DNA of 64,000 nucleotides from Citrobacter gillenii (GCF_013337685.1 NZ_SUQN01000007.1:62001-126000); one strand, 5' to 3'; positions 1 to 11,824 are shown, counted from the first letter of the stretch. The notes: generated by a model not told the origin, from the letters alone. Made by a program: numbers and translations.

Positions 1-115
1 AGAACAGTGGCAGGAAAAAGCCAATGCGCTGGCGAAACTGTTTATCGAAAACTTCGAGAAGTATACCGATACCCCAGCGGGTGCCGCGTTAGTCAGCGCC
101 GGTCCGAAGCTGTAA
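1..115 (+). CDS. pckA: Phosphoenolpyruvate carboxykinase (ATP), C-terminal fragment
   Basis: Only the last 37 codons and the TAA are in the window; reading starts in frame at base 2. The tail ends in AGPKL, as in enterobacterial PckA, which makes PEP from oxaloacetate with ATP in gluconeogenesis. The identification rests on this short tail plus position: pckA lies next to envZ-ompR in E. coli. The active site lies outside the window. A strong intrinsic terminator follows directly, so transcription is unlikely to run into the toxin-antitoxin genes downstream. Confidence 0.9.
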   Translation, partial: EQWQEKANALAKLFIENFEKYTDTPAGAALVSAGPKL

Positions 116-132
116 TTTTTGATTCGTTATAT

Positions 133-164
133 AGCCCCTTATCTGAAAGGATAAGGGGCTTTTT
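133..164 (+). terminator. Rho-independent terminator of pckA
   Basis: Perfect 10-bp stem (AGCCCCTTAT at 133-142, ATAAGGGGCT at 151-160) with an 8-nt loop, followed by a T run. It lies 17 bp after the pckA stop. Confidence 0.93.
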
Positions 165-177
165 ATTGTATTTACCC

Positions 178-216
178 TTTTAAAATGTACTCTGTACACC
201 TATAATTTGTACTATT
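178..216 (+). promoter_or_regulatory. Putative promoter/operator of the toxin-antitoxin operon
   Basis: TATAAT at 201-206 is a consensus -10, with a weak T/A-rich -35 near 178-183. TGTAC occurs three times (186-190, 193-197, 208-212), bracketing the -10. Because TGTAC is nearly self-complementary (GTAC), these look like half-sites for an HTH repressor. Autorepression by the antitoxin is known for HigBA systems; binding here is inferred. Confidence 0.6.
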
Positions 217-238
217 AGCCCCATGCGCAGGAAGCGCC

Positions 239-556
239 ATGTTCACATTTATTGAGCTACAGGGATTTAGTAAACGCCGTCCGTTACTTTTACCTGACGA
301 TGAGTTTCGTGCCTTTCAAGAGGCGCTTATTGAAAACCCTGAGGCAGGGGATACTATCGCTGGTACGGGGGGATTCAGAAAAATTCGCTGGAGTCGCTCT
401 GGTATGGGTAAGCGCAGCGGTATTCGGGTTATCTATTACAACGTGACGCGTAAAGGTCGAATCTATCTGGCTTTGCTCTATCCTAAGAATGAACAGGATG
501 ATTTAACCGAAGAGCAAAAAAGAGTTTTAATGCACTTATCCGATATGCTGATTTAA
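239..556 (+). CDS. HigB2/RelE-like toxin of a type II toxin-antitoxin system
   Basis: This 105-residue protein has the RelE/HigB fold signature: the conserved stretch GTGGFRKIRW (about residues 42-51), the basic GMGKRSG motif, then RVIYYNV and YLALLYPKNE. HigB-family toxins are ribosome-dependent mRNA endonucleases that stop translation. The layout of conserved blocks resembles Vibrio HigB2 more than classical short RelE. The toxin comes first and the antitoxin second, 52 bp downstream, as in higBA operons. In E. coli pckA is followed directly by envZ, so the pair is an accessory insertion. Exact subfamily (HigB2 or another RelE-like) is uncertain; the toxin call is firm. Confidence 0.88.
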   Translation: MFTFIELQGFSKRRPLLLPDDEFRAFQEALIENPEAGDTIAGTGGFRKIRWSRSGMGKRSGIRVIYYNVTRKGRIYLALLYPKNEQDDLTEEQKRVLMHLSDMLI

Positions 557-608
557 TTATGAGAATTTTAATCATCAGGACACCGCGATCCGGTGTGGTG
601 AGGCCAAA

Positions 609-905
609 ATGAAAGACGAATTATTTGCCGATTTGCTGGCCAGTGCAGAAGAAATGGTACGTATAGAGAAAGGTGAAGAAACACCTAAACCTGAACATGT
701 ACATACTTTTAGCGAAATTGATGTTAAAGCCATCCGCGAAGCAACAGGGTTACGCCAACAGGATTTTGCCATAGCGGTTGGTGTGAGTTATGACCTGGTT
801 AAAAGCTGGGAAACGAAACGACGCCAACCCACTGGAGCACCAAGAAAACTGCTTTTATTAATTCAAAAAAACCCATTTATAATTAATCAATTAAAAGCAA
901 TTTAA
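609..905 (+). CDS. HigA/NadS-like antitoxin with helix-turn-helix domain
   Basis: 98 residues. The N-terminal about 40 residues are acidic (MKDELFADLLASAEEM...) and would contact the toxin. Residues about 45-85 form an XRE-type HTH (IREATGLRQQDFAIAVGVSYDLVKSWE). This domain order and length fit the NadS/HigA antitoxin group. It neutralises the upstream toxin and probably represses the operon at the TGTAC-repeat promoter. Start ATG at 609 follows the GAGG of GTGAGGCC. It is cotranscribed with the toxin, and a bidirectional hairpin shared with envZ closes the unit. Confidence 0.88.
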   Translation: MKDELFADLLASAEEMVRIEKGEETPKPEHVHTFSEIDVKAIREATGLRQQDFAIAVGVSYDLVKSWETKRRQPTGAPRKLLLLIQKNPFIINQLKAI

Positions 906-938
906 GCCAGAGGTTTTACTGTTTACCCCATAAACAGA

Positions 939-960
939 GGGAGGCCTTCGCCTCCCTTTT
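939..960. terminator. Bidirectional terminator between antitoxin gene and envZ
   Basis: GGGAGGC (939-945), loop CTTC, GCCTCCC (950-956), T run to the right. It serves the antitoxin operon on the + strand and possibly ompR-envZ on the - strand, whose stop is at 961-963. Confidence 0.85.
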
Positions 961-3029
<2,069 letters not shown>

Positions 3030-3255
3030 TGTTATTACTCCCAAAGGTTCGCAACAATTGTAAGTGTGTATTCTTAAGAAAGCTCACCTGAGTAACCAGC
3101 AAATTCTGGTATGAATTCCAGGCTAAATTGTTACAAAGCATATTAAACAGCAGCTTAAGTATACAATGTTTCTCGTAATACATTATTTATTCTGTTGATA
3201 TGCTCACGTAATACCAATTGTGCGCATCATCACAGAATCAAGGTAAAACAATAAG
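3030..3255. promoter_or_regulatory. Divergent promoter region of ompR-envZ and greB
   Basis: This 226-bp AT-rich spacer separates the divergent genes and must hold both promoters. I see no clear consensus -35/-10 pair that I would place confidently. AAGGT at 3240-3244 lies 11 nt ahead of the greB ATG. Confidence 0.5.
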
Positions 3256-3729
3256 ATGAAAACGCCCCTGATAACCCGTGAAGGGTATGAAAAACTCAAA
3301 CAAGAGCTGAATTACCTCTGGCGTGAAGAGCGCCCGGAAGTCACCAAGAAAGTGACCTGGGCCGCCAGTCTGGGTGACCGCAGCGAAAACGCTGACTACC
3401 AGTATAATAAAAAGCGCCTGCGCGAGATCGACAGACGCGTCCGTTATTTGACCAAGTGCATGGAGAATCTAAAAATTGTCGATTACTCCCCTCAGCAGGA
3501 AGGAAAAGTGTTCTTTGGCGCATGGGTTGAGATTGAAAATGATGACGGCGACATCCGCAAATTTCGCATTGTCGGCTACGATGAAATCTTTGGCCGTAAG
3601 GATTACATCTCTATCGACTCACCGATGGCGCGCGCCCTGCTCAAAAAAGAGGTCGGCGATCTCGCTGTAGTGAACACCCCTGCCGGAGAAGCAAGCTGGT
3701 ACGTGAATGAGATTGAGTACGTTAAATAA
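3256..3729 (+). CDS. greB: Transcript cleavage factor GreB
   Basis: 157 residues. An N-terminal antiparallel coiled coil (about 1-75) bears the tip acidic residues Asp41 and Glu44 in SLGDRSENADY. The C-terminal FKBP-like domain binds RNA polymerase near the secondary channel. GreB stimulates cleavage of backtracked RNA so that elongation can resume. The YQYNKKRLREIDRRVRYL segment and overall identity separate it from GreA. It stands upstream of yhgF in the same orientation. Confidence 0.97.
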   Translation: MKTPLITREGYEKLKQELNYLWREERPEVTKKVTWAASLGDRSENADYQYNKKRLREIDRRVRYLTKCMENLKIVDYSPQQEGKVFFGAWVEIENDDGDIRKFRIVGYDEIFGRKDYISIDSPMARALLKKEVGDLAVVNTPAGEASWYVNEIEYVK

Positions 3730-3825
3730 GACGGAACAATCCGAAGCCCCTGCTGATGGCTGGCATTTTTGCCAGTCAATCCGTATAACTATCCCCTGAT
3801 TTTTATCCTAAAGACGAAGCTATCC

Positions 3826-6162
3826 ATGATGAATGATTCTTTCTGCCGCATTATCGCAGGTGAAATTCAGGCTCGTGCTGAACAGGTAGAAGCTGCCGTT
3901 CGCCTGCTTGATGAAGGGAACACCGTGCCGTTTATCGCACGTTATCGTAAGGAAATCACCGGCGGTCTGGATGACACGCAGCTGCGTAATCTGGAGACCC
4001 GTCTGGGATATCTGCGGGAACTGGAAGACCGCCGTCAGGCGATCCTCAAATCTATCGGCGAGCAAGGCAAACTGACCGACGATCTGGCGAAAGCGATCAA
4101 CGGCACGTTAAGTAAGACCGAACTCGAAGACCTCTACCTGCCGTACAAACCTAAACGCCGCACCCGTGGGCAAATCGCCATTGAAGCGGGTCTTGAGCCG
4201 CTGGCCGACCTGCTGTGGAACGATCCCTCTCACGACCCAGAAACCGAAGCAGCCAAATACCTCAATGCCGAAAACGGCGTGGCGGATACCAAAGCGGCTC
4301 TCGACGGCGCGCGCTACATTCTGATGGAGCGTTTTGCCGAAGACGCCGCGCTGCTGGCAAAAGTCCGTGATTACCTGTGGAAGAACGCCCATCTGGTTTC
4401 CATCGTAGTGAGCGGGAAAGAAGACGAAGGCGCCAAATTCCGCGACTACTTCGATCACCACGAACCTATTTCCACCGTTCCTTCTCACCGAGCACTGGCG
4501 ATGTTCCGCGGGCGTAACGAAGGCGTGCTGCAGCTTTCTCTGAATGCTGACCCGCAGTTCGATGAGCCGCCAAAAGAGAGCCACGGCGAGCAGATTATCC
4601 GCGATCATCTGGGTCTGCGCCTGAACAACGCGCCGGCGGACAGCTGGCGTAAAGGCGTTGTCAGCTGGACATGGCGCATCAAAGTGCTGATGCACCTCGA
4701 AACCGAACTGATGGGCACCGTGCGCGAACGTGCGGAAGATGAGGCCATTAACGTCTTTGCCCGCAACCTGCACGACCTGCTGATGGCCGCTCCGGCCGGG
4801 TTGCGTGCCACTATGGGTCTCGATCCTGGTCTGCGTACCGGTGTGAAGGTCGCGGTTGTTGACGGGACCGGCAAGCTGGTGGCGACCGACACCATTTATC
4901 CCCATACCGGACAGGCAGCCAAAGCCGCCGTTGCGGTGGCCGCGCTGTGCGAAAAATACAACGTTGAGCTGGTGGCGATTGGCAACGGTACCGCATCGCG
5001 TGAGACCGAACGCTTCTTCCTCGACGTGCAGAAACAGTTCCCGAAAGTGACCGCACAAAAAGTGATCGTCAGCGAAGCCGGGGCCTCGGTGTACTCTGCT
5101 TCTGAACTGGCGGCGCTGGAGTTCCCGGATCTCGACGTTTCCCTGCGCGGTGCGGTGTCTATTGCCCGCCGTCTGCAGGATCCGCTGGCCGAGCTGGTGA
5201 AAATCGACCCGAAATCGATCGGTGTCGGCCAGTACCAGCACGACGTTAGCCAGACCCAGCTTGCCCGTAAATTGGATGCGGTAGTCGAGGACTGCGTAAA
5301 CGCCGTCGGCGTTGATCTGAATACCGCCTCCGTGCCGCTGTTGACTCGCGTAGCCGGTTTAACCCGCATGATGGCGCAGAACATTGTTGCTTGGCGTGAT
5401 GAGAACGGTCAGTTCCAGAACCGTCAACAGTTGCTAAAAGTCAGCCGTCTGGGGCCTAAAGCCTTTGAGCAGTGCGCGGGCTTCCTGCGCATTAACCACG
5501 GCGATAACCCGCTGGATGCCTCAACCGTTCACCCGGAAGCCTATCCGATAGTGGAACGCATTCTGGCCGCCACCGAGCAGTCGCTGCGCGACCTGATGGG
5601 CAACAGCACCGAATTGCGTAACCTGAAAGCAACCGACTTTACCGACGAGCGCTTCGGGGTGCCGACCGTAACCGACATCATCAAAGAGCTGGAAAAACCG
5701 GGTCGTGACCCGCGTCCTGAGTTCAAAACCGCACAGTTTGCTGACGGCGTAGAAACCATGAACGATCTGCTGCCGGGCATGATTCTGGAAGGCGCAGTCA
5801 CCAACGTCACCAACTTTGGTGCGTTTGTCGATATCGGCGTTCATCAGGACGGTCTGGTGCATATCTCCTCGTTATCGAACAAATTCGTTGAAGACCCGCA
5901 CACCGTGGTAAAAGCCGGCGACATTGTGAAGGTGAAAGTGCTGGAGGTTGATCTACCGCGTAAGCGTATCGCCCTGACCATGCGTCTGGACGAACAGCCG
6001 GGTGAAACCAATGCCCGTCGCGGCGGCGGTGGCAACAACGAGCGCACACAGGTTAACCGCCCGGCGCCTAAAGCCGCAAAACCCCGTGGTCGTGAGGCGC
6101 AGTCAGCCGGTAACAGTGCGATGATGGATGCACTGGCGGCGGCAATGGGTAAAAAGCGCTAG
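3826..6162 (+). CDS. yhgF: Tex family RNA-binding/transcription accessory protein YhgF
   Basis: The start chosen is ATG 3826 ([10 protein letters not shown], the conserved N terminus) rather than the in-frame TTG at 3769, giving 778 residues. Domain order is Tex-like helical N terminus, YqgF/RNase H-like domain from about residue 330 ([17 protein letters not shown]), helix-hairpin-helix region from about 505 ([16 protein letters not shown]) and a C-terminal S1 RNA-binding domain from about 648 ([23 protein letters not shown]). Tex proteins bind nucleic acid and influence transcription and stress survival; the exact role is unsettled. The tail is Gly/Arg/Asn-rich with [13 protein letters not shown] at the end. 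Confidence 0.96.
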   Translation: MMNDSFCRIIAGEIQARAEQVEAAVRLLDEGNTVPFIARYRKEITGGLDDTQLRNLETRLGYLRELEDRRQAILKSIGEQGKLTDDLAKAINGTLSKTELEDLYLPYKPKRRTRGQIAIEAGLEPLADLLWNDPSHDPETEAAKYLNAENGVADTKAALDGARYILMERFAEDAALLAKVRDYLWKNAHLVSIVVSGKEDEGAKFRDYFDHHEPISTVPSHRALAMFRGRNEGVLQLSLNADPQFDEPPKESHGEQIIRDHLGLRLNNAPADSWRKGVVSWTWRIKVLMHLETELMGTVRERAEDEAINVFARNLHDLLMAAPAGLRATMGLDPGLRTGVKVAVVDGTGKLVATDTIYPHTGQAAKAAVAVAALCEKYNVELVAIGNGTASRETERFFLDVQKQFPKVTAQKVIVSEAGASVYSASELAALEFPDLDVSLRGAVSIARRLQDPLAELVKIDPKSIGVGQYQHDVSQTQLARKLDAVVEDCVNAVGVDLNTASVPLLTRVAGLTRMMAQNIVAWRDENGQFQNRQQLLKVSRLGPKAFEQCAGFLRINHGDNPLDASTVHPEAYPIVERILAATEQSLRDLMGNSTELRNLKATDFTDERFGVPTVTDIIKELEKPGRDPRPEFKTAQFADGVETMNDLLPGMILEGAVTNVTNFGAFVDIGVHQDGLVHISSLSNKFVEDPHTVVKAGDIVKVKVLEVDLPRKRIALTMRLDEQPGETNARRGGGGNNERTQVNRPAPKAAKPRGREAQSAGNSAMMDALAAAMGKKR

Positions 6163-6172
6163 TGTGACGCGT

Positions 6173-6265
6173 GTGCCGGATGGCAGTGTAAACACCTTAG
6201 CCGGCCAACTTGTCGTAATTAACTTGTAGGCCGGATAAGACGCGCGAGCGTTGCCATCCGGCCTA
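6173..6265. repeat. BIME (two REP palindromes, inverted)
   Basis: GCCGGATGGCAGTG... and ...TTGCCATCCGGCCTA arms with a central GTAGGCCGGATAAGACG. This is a standard enterobacterial REP pair downstream of yhgF. Confidence 0.9.
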
Positions 6266-6392
6266 TTTAATATATTTATCGCTTTCCGTCACAATATATT
6301 TATCTCTTTATTAACAGCTGAAACCTTAATTAAACATTAATAAATTCCAATAGTTTCTCCCTCGAATCATTCGTGTCAGACCTGAATAAATG

Positions 6393-6406
6393 TTGAGCCA
6401 TATCAA
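6393..6406. promoter_or_regulatory. FNR box upstream of feoABC
   Basis: TTGAGCCATATCAA matches the FNR/CRP-like consensus TTGAT-N4-ATCAA in nine of ten fixed positions. It lies 187 bp before feoA. FNR activation of feo under anaerobiosis is established in E. coli. Confidence 0.8.
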
Positions 6407-6469
6407 AATTGACTCAAATTATTCGCCAATCCAACATTCCGTCACATTTATTCTATTGATGATAGAAAC

Positions 6470-6487
6470 CATTCTCATTATCATTGT
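6470..6487. promoter_or_regulatory. Fur box upstream of feoABC
   Basis: Three consecutive hexamers CATTCT-CATTAT-CATTGT are the complement of the Fur NATAAT array. The site lies about 105 bp before feoA. Fur-Fe(II) repression of feo is established in relatives. Confidence 0.8.
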
Positions 6488-6586
6488 TTTGTTGATTATT
6501 TACTCTTTCCTTCGTTGGCTAATCATCTGGTCTCATGCCGCCTTTCGCCCCATGAGGTAATCATCCAGTTAGCGAGATATAAGTAG

Positions 6587-6820
<234 letters not shown>

Positions 6821-6838
6821 TACAGTGAGTCTATAAAA

Positions 6839-9157
6839 ATGAAAAAACTAACCATTGGTTTAATTGGTAATCCTAATTCCGGCAAGACAACATTATTCAA
6901 TCAGCTTACCGGCGCGCGTCAGCGTGTGGGTAACTGGGCTGGCGTTACCGTTGAGCGCAAAGAAGGTCATTTCTCGACAACTGACCATCAGGTTACGCTG
7001 GTGGATTTACCCGGCACCTATTCTTTGACGACCATCTCATCGCAGACCTCCCTCGATGAGCAAATTGCCTGTCACTATATCTTAAGCGGCGATGCTGACC
7101 TGCTGATCAACGTGGTTGATGCCTCAAACCTCGAGCGTAACCTCTACCTGACGCTGCAACTGCTTGAACTGGGGATCCCCTGCATCGTCGCGCTGAACAT
7201 GCTGGACATTGCTGAGAAGCAGCAAATCCGGATTGATATCGATGCCCTTTCCGCCCGTCTGGGCTGCCCGGTGGTGCCGCTGGTCTCAACCCGTGGTCGC
7301 GGGATTGAAGCACTGAAGCTGGCTATCGATCGCTACAAAGAAAACGACACCGTCGAGCTGGTACATTATGCCCAACCGCTGCTGCGTGAAGCCGAGTCTC
7401 TGGCTGACGCGATGGCCAAAGAGATGCCGCAGCAACAACGTCGCTGGCTCGGTCTGCAGATGCTGGAAGGCGATATCTACAGCCGTGCCTACGCGGGTGA
7501 TGCGGCACAAAATCTGGATGCCGCGCTGACTCGCCTGAGTGAAACAATGGACGATCCGGCGCTGCATATTGCTGATGCACGTTACCAGTGCATTGCCGCC
7601 ATCTGCGATACCGTCAGCAACACCCTGACCGCAGAGCCAAGCCGCTTCACCACCGCGGTCGATAAGGTCGTACTTAATCGCTTCCTCGGCCTGCCAGTAT
7701 TTCTGTTCGTAATGTACCTGATGTTCCTGCTCGCCATTAACATCGGTGGCGCGCTGCAGCCGCTGTTTGACGTCGGTTCCGTGGCACTCTTTATCCATGG
7801 TATTCAGTGGATTGGCTACACCCTGCACTTCCCGGACTGGTTAACCATCTTCCTGGCGCAGGGTCTTGGCGGCGGGATTAACACCGTGCTACCGCTGGTG
7901 CCGCAAATCGGCATGATGTACCTGTTCCTCTCATTCCTCGAAGACTCCGGCTATATGGCGCGTGCTGCGTTTGTGATGGATCGTTTGATGCAGGCTCTGG
8001 GATTACCGGGTAAATCGTTTGTCCCGCTAATTGTCGGCTTCGGCTGTAACGTCCCTTCCGTGATGGGCGCACGCACGCTGGATGCACCGCGTGAACGTCT
8101 GATGACCATCATGATGGCGCCGTTTATGTCCTGCGGTGCGCGTCTGGCGATTTTCGCCGTGTTTGCTGCGGCGTTCTTTGGCCAGAACGGCGCGCTGGCC
8201 GTCTTCTCATTGTACGTACTGGGTATCGTCATGGCGGTACTGACCGGCCTGATGCTCAAGCACACCATTATGCGTGGCGAAGCCACACCGTTCGTGATGG
8301 AGCTGCCGGTTTACCATGTACCGCACGTTAAAAGCCTGGTCATTCAGACCTGGCAGCGGCTGAAAGGCTTTGTCCTGCGCGCCGGTAAAGTCATCATCAT
8401 CGTCAGTATTTTCCTCAGCGCGTTTAACAGTTTCTCCCTGAGCGGAAAAATCGTCGATAACATCAACGACTCGGCGCTGGCGTCCGTCAGTCGCGTAATC
8501 ACCCCTATCTTCAAACCGATTGGCGTACACGAAGATAACTGGCAGGCCACCGTGGGTCTGTTCACCGGAGCCATGGCAAAAGAAGTGGTTGTCGGTACGC
8601 TGAATACGCTCTATACCGCAGAAAATATTCAGGAAGAAGAGTTCAACCCAGCCGAGTTCAACCTCGGTGACGAGTTAGCAGGTGCGCTGGGTGAAACCTG
8701 GCAAAGTCTGAAAGATACCTTCAGCCTGAGCGTGCTGGCTAACCCTATCGAAGCCAGCAAAGGCGACGGTGAGATGGCAACCGGCGCAATGGGCGTGATG
8801 GGTGCGAAGTTCGGCAGCGCCGCCGCCGCGTACAGTTACCTGATTTTCGTGCTGCTGTATGTCCCGTGCATTTCGGTAATGGGCGCTATTGCTCGTGAAT
8901 CCAGCCGTGGCTGGATGGGCTTCTCCATTCTGTGGGGACTGAACATCGCCTACTCTCTGTCGACGCTGTTTTACCAGACGGTCAGCTACAAAGAGCATCC
9001 GACCTACAGTCTGGTGTGCATTTTAACCGTCATTCTGTTTAACATCGTGCTGCTGGGAATGCTGCGCCGCGCACGCAGTCGGGTAGATATCGAACTGCTG
9101 GCGACCAATAAGACGCCAGGTTCCTGCTGTGCCAGCACCACCGGCGATTGCCACTAG
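6839..9157 (+). CDS. feoB: Ferrous iron permease FeoB
   Basis: 772 residues (E. coli 773). The N-terminal G domain has G1 GNPNSGKTT (about 10-18), G3 DLPG (about 55) and G4 NMLD (about 120). A GDI-like helical segment follows, then the polytopic membrane part from about residue 280 with two Gate motifs (PFMSCGARLAIF; FVLLYVPCISVMG). It ends in a Cys-rich tail (SCCASTTGDCH). It moves Fe(II) across the inner membrane. It is flanked by feoA and feoC in one operon. Confidence 0.98.
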   Translation: MKKLTIGLIGNPNSGKTTLFNQLTGARQRVGNWAGVTVERKEGHFSTTDHQVTLVDLPGTYSLTTISSQTSLDEQIACHYILSGDADLLINVVDASNLERNLYLTLQLLELGIPCIVALNMLDIAEKQQIRIDIDALSARLGCPVVPLVSTRGRGIEALKLAIDRYKENDTVELVHYAQPLLREAESLADAMAKEMPQQQRRWLGLQMLEGDIYSRAYAGDAAQNLDAALTRLSETMDDPALHIADARYQCIAAICDTVSNTLTAEPSRFTTAVDKVVLNRFLGLPVFLFVMYLMFLLAINIGGALQPLFDVGSVALFIHGIQWIGYTLHFPDWLTIFLAQGLGGGINTVLPLVPQIGMMYLFLSFLEDSGYMARAAFVMDRLMQALGLPGKSFVPLIVGFGCNVPSVMGARTLDAPRERLMTIMMAPFMSCGARLAIFAVFAAAFFGQNGALAVFSLYVLGIVMAVLTGLMLKHTIMRGEATPFVMELPVYHVPHVKSLVIQTWQRLKGFVLRAGKVIIIVSIFLSAFNSFSLSGKIVDNINDSALASVSRVITPIFKPIGVHEDNWQATVGLFTGAMAKEVVVGTLNTLYTAENIQEEEFNPAEFNLGDELAGALGETWQSLKDTFSLSVLANPIEASKGDGEMATGAMGVMGAKFGSAAAAYSYLIFVLLYVPCISVMGAIARESSRGWMGFSILWGLNIAYSLSTLFYQTVSYKEHPTYSLVCILTVILFNIVLLGMLRRARSRVDIELLATNKTPGSCCASTTGDCH

Positions 9158-9167
9158 GCGGTGAATG

Positions 9168-9404
9168 ATGGCATCGCTTATTCAGGTACGTGATTTACTG
9201 GCTCTGCGGGGGCGTATGGAGGCAACACAAATCAGCCATACGCTGCACACCCCGCAGCCGATGATTGACGCCATGCTGAATCAGTTAGAACAGATGGGTA
9301 AAGCCGTGCGTATTCAGGAAGATGCCGACGGGTGTCTTTCTGGAAGCTGCAAGAGTTGCCCTGAAGGGAAAGCCTGTCTGCGCGAGTGGTGGGCATTGCG
9401 CTAA
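9168..9404 (+). CDS. feoC: FeoC, small winged-helix iron-system protein
   Basis: Starting at the second ATG (MASLIQ) gives 78 residues as in E. coli; the first ATG three bases earlier is possible. An N-terminal winged-helix (residues about 5-50) is followed by four cysteines, C56, C61, C64 and C70 ([15 protein letters not shown]), which in the family bind an Fe-S cluster. In Klebsiella and Salmonella FeoC protects FeoB from proteolysis; older work proposed a regulatory role. Only 10 bp separate it from feoB. The gene yhgA that follows in K-12 is absent. Confidence 0.95.
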   Translation: MASLIQVRDLLALRGRMEATQISHTLHTPQPMIDAMLNQLEQMGKAVRIQEDADGCLSGSCKSCPEGKACLREWWALR

Positions 9405-9415
9405 CCTGTTGCAAT

Positions 9416-9448
9416 AGGCCGGATGGCGCTACGCTTATCCGGCCTACG
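9416..9448. repeat. REP palindrome between feoC and bioH
   Basis: GGCCGGATGGCGC-TACGC-TTATCCGGCCTAC, a single REP between convergent genes. It may act as a transcript 3' stabiliser. Confidence 0.9.
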
Positions 9449-9480
9449 AATAGCCCCCAATCCCCGAGCGGGATACGGCG

Positions 9481-10251
9481 CTAGATCTGCTGCTTCAACG
9501 CCACCAGCGCGGCACAGAACTCAGCAGGATGCGAAATAAACGGCGCATGTGCCGCTTTGGCAAATATCAACGACTCACTCTTCGGCCACAGAGCATCCAG
9601 CATCGGCACGACTTTACGCGGCACCAGACCATCGAGATAGCCGTACAAACGCAGGAATGGCATGTCCAGGGCGCAGAGCGGCTCACGCAGATCGACCGTT
9701 TTCAGGATCTCCAGCCCACCATTCAGCACCGCCACATCCGGCATCGGTAACGCCAGCACCGTTTTCTTCAGCGCTCGCGCATCCTGGCGCGCCGTCTCCG
9801 TCCCCATCGTTTGCAGTGCCAGGAAACGCTCCACCGTCCGCTGGAAGTCTTCGCTAAGCTGCTGCTGGAAGCCCGCCAGCACTTCGGGCTTAATGCCAGG
9901 CCACTCATCGCGTGCGCTAAAGCATGGCGAAGAGGCGACGGTAACCAGCGCCTGCGCGCGCTCAGGATGGGTCAACGCCACCTGACTCGCCACCAATCCG
10001 CCCAGACTCCAGCCCAGCCAGATGGCTTTCTCCGGAGCCTGTTGCAAAACGCACTCCGCCATTTCTTCCAGCGGCATCGCACCAAAACCCTGACTGCGCC
10101 CAAATCCCGGTAAATCAACCAGGTGCAGCGTAAAATGCGAGCTTAATTCCTCACTTATGCAATGCCAGACTTCCGCATTCAGTCCCCATCCGTGCAGCAG
10201 CACAAGATGGCAATTTCCCGAACCCCGGGTCTGCCACCAGATGTCATTCAT
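9481..10251 (-). CDS. bioH: Pimeloyl-[ACP] methyl ester esterase BioH
   Basis: 256-residue alpha/beta hydrolase. The nucleophile is Ser82 in the GWSLGG elbow, with Asp near 207 (YGYLDGLVP) and His near 235 ([11 protein letters not shown]). The oxyanion region is [10 protein letters not shown]. BioH hydrolyses pimeloyl-ACP methyl ester, ending the FabI-dependent synthesis of the pimelate moiety of biotin. It is divergent from gntX with 37 bp between starts, as in E. coli. Confidence 0.97.
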   Translation of the reverse strand: MNDIWWQTRGSGNCHLVLLHGWGLNAEVWHCISEELSSHFTLHLVDLPGFGRSQGFGAMPLEEMAECVLQQAPEKAIWLGWSLGGLVASQVALTHPERAQALVTVASSPCFSARDEWPGIKPEVLAGFQQQLSEDFQRTVERFLALQTMGTETARQDARALKKTVLALPMPDVAVLNGGLEILKTVDLREPLCALDMPFLRLYGYLDGLVPRKVVPMLDALWPKSESLIFAKAAHAPFISHPAEFCAALVALKQQI

Positions 10252-10288
10252 CAGTTACTGTTCTCTTTTGACCAACAAGGATGAACCT

Positions 10289-10972
10289 ATGCTAACAGTA
10301 CCAGGATTGTGCTGGCTATGCCGAATGCCGTTAATGCTCGGGCACTGGGGAATGTGTTCCGTTTGCACGCGTGCGACGTGTCAACATGTCTGCCTGTGCC
10401 CACAGTGCGGGCTGCCCGCCGCCCACCCCGATATTCCCTGCGGACGCTGCCTGCAAAAGCCGCCGCCGTGGCAGCGACTGATCGCGGTCAGTGACTACGT
10501 GCCGCCGCTGAGCGGGCTTATCCACCAGCTGAAGTTTTCCCGGCGTAGTGACATCGCCCCCGCACTGTCGCGCTTGATGTTGCTGGAGGTATTGCAGGCT
10601 CGCCGTACCCGTGGCCTTCCTCTGCCGGATCGGCTGATTAGCGTTCCACTCTGGCAACGCCGCCATTGGCGCAGGGGATTTAATCAAAGTGACTTACTGT
10701 GTCGCTCACTGGCACGCTGGCTGGGCTGCGACTGGGACGGTCAGGCCATCACACGAACTCGCTCCACCGCCACACAGCACCATCTCAGCGCCCGATTACG
10801 CAAACGCAACCTGAAAAATGCGTTTCGCCTTGAATTGCCGGTGCAGGGACTCCATATGGTTGTTGTGGATGATGTCGTCACTACCGGAAGTACCGTCGCG
10901 GAGATCGCGCAGCTGCTTTTACGCAACGGCGCGGCGACTGTCCAGGTATGGTGCCTGTGTCGAACCTTGTAG
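10289..10972 (+). CDS. gntX: ComF-family phosphoribosyltransferase-like protein GntX
   Basis: The start at ATG 10289 (MLTVPGLCWLC) after AAGGATGAACCT gives 227 residues, as in E. coli; a longer frame upstream overlaps bioH antisense and is not used. The N-terminal CxxC zinc ribbons are CWLC, CSVC, CPQCG and CGRC. The C-terminal PRTase motif is VVVDDVVTTGSTVAE (about 190-205). Homologue of ComF. The name comes from an early link to gluconate growth; its actual reaction is not established. Confidence 0.94.
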   Translation: MLTVPGLCWLCRMPLMLGHWGMCSVCTRATCQHVCLCPQCGLPAAHPDIPCGRCLQKPPPWQRLIAVSDYVPPLSGLIHQLKFSRRSDIAPALSRLMLLEVLQARRTRGLPLPDRLISVPLWQRRHWRRGFNQSDLLCRSLARWLGCDWDGQAITRTRSTATQHHLSARLRKRNLKNAFRLELPVQGLHMVVVDDVVTTGSTVAEIAQLLLRNGAATVQVWCLCRTL

Positions 10973-11030
10973 AGCCTCGATGATGGGCGTATTATAACCA
11001 AGTAAAATAGTCAACTATTAGGCCATTACT

Positions 11031-11606
11031 ATGATCCATATTTCCGATGCTGCACAAGCGCACTTTGCCAAACTGTTGGCAAATCAGGAAGAAGGGACAC
11101 AAATTCGCGTATTTGTGATTAATCCCGGCACGCCTAACGCTGAATGCGGCGTTTCTTATTGCCCGCCGGACGCCGTGGAAGCAACCGACACCGCCATTAA
11201 ATTTGACCTGCTGACCGCTTACGTTGATGAACTGAGCGCACCGTACCTGGAAGAGGCAGAAATTGATTTTGTTACCGACCAGTTAGGCTCCCAGCTGACC
11301 CTGAAAGCACCTAATGCGAAAATGCGTAAAGTGTCTGATGACGCACCGCTGATGGAACGCGTGGAGTACATGCTGCAGTCACAGATTAACCCACAGCTGG
11401 CTGGCCACGGTGGCCGTGTCTCCTTGATGGAAATCACCGACGAAGGCTACGCAATTCTGCAATTCGGTGGTGGCTGTAACGGCTGTTCAATGGTCGATGT
11501 CACACTGAAAGAAGGCATCGAGAAGCAGCTGCTGGCTGAATTCCCGGAGCTGAAAGGCGTTCGCGATTTGACCGAACACCAGCGCGGCGAGCACTCTTAC
11601 TACTAG
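11031..11606 (+). CDS. nfuA: Fe-S biogenesis carrier protein NfuA
   Basis: 191 residues. The N-terminal half is a degenerate A-type carrier domain without the usual Cys ligands. The C-terminal Nfu domain carries GGGCNGCSM, with Cys149 and Cys152 that bridge a [4Fe-4S] cluster between monomers. NfuA delivers clusters to targets such as LipA and aconitase under oxidative or iron stress. It lies between gntX and gntT, as in E. coli. Confidence 0.98.
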   Translation: MIHISDAAQAHFAKLLANQEEGTQIRVFVINPGTPNAECGVSYCPPDAVEATDTAIKFDLLTAYVDELSAPYLEEAEIDFVTDQLGSQLTLKAPNAKMRKVSDDAPLMERVEYMLQSQINPQLAGHGGRVSLMEITDEGYAILQFGGGCNGCSMVDVTLKEGIEKQLLAEFPELKGVRDLTEHQRGEHSYY

Positions 11607-11628
11607 CTCCCGAACCTGTAGAGTATCC

Positions 11629-11706
11629 GTAGGCCCGATAAGACGCATCAGCGTCGTCATCGGGCATTGATGCCGGATGGCAGCGTAAACGCGTTATCCG
11701 GCCTAC
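11629..11706. repeat. BIME downstream of nfuA
   Basis: Two inverted REP units: GTAGGCCCGATAAGACG...CATCGGGCAT and GCCGGATGGCAGCG...TTATCCGGCCTAC. The remaining 278 bp to gntT hold the gntT control region. Confidence 0.9.
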
Positions 11707-11790
11707 ACCCCTGCATTTATCCGCATATGTTCTGCAACAATCCCCCTATAATTTGACCTGCCTCTCATAATTTAAATTTTGCCTGCCCAG

Positions 11791-11824
11791 GTGATTTTCA
11801 ATCACCACATGTTACCCGTATCAT
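11791..11824. promoter_or_regulatory. GntR operator 1 of gntT with adjoining palindrome
   Basis: ATGTTACCCGTATCAT at 11809-11824 closely resembles the GntR operator (compare the gntK sites at about 40.33 kb). Immediately upstream is the perfect inverted repeat GTGAT-TTTCA-ATCAC (11791-11805). It resembles a CRP site but with one base too many in the spacer, so a CRP call is doubtful. Confidence 0.65.

Noticed and set aside
4108-5241. 377-codon open frame on the - strand
   Set aside because: It is antisense to yhgF, whose domains are clear.
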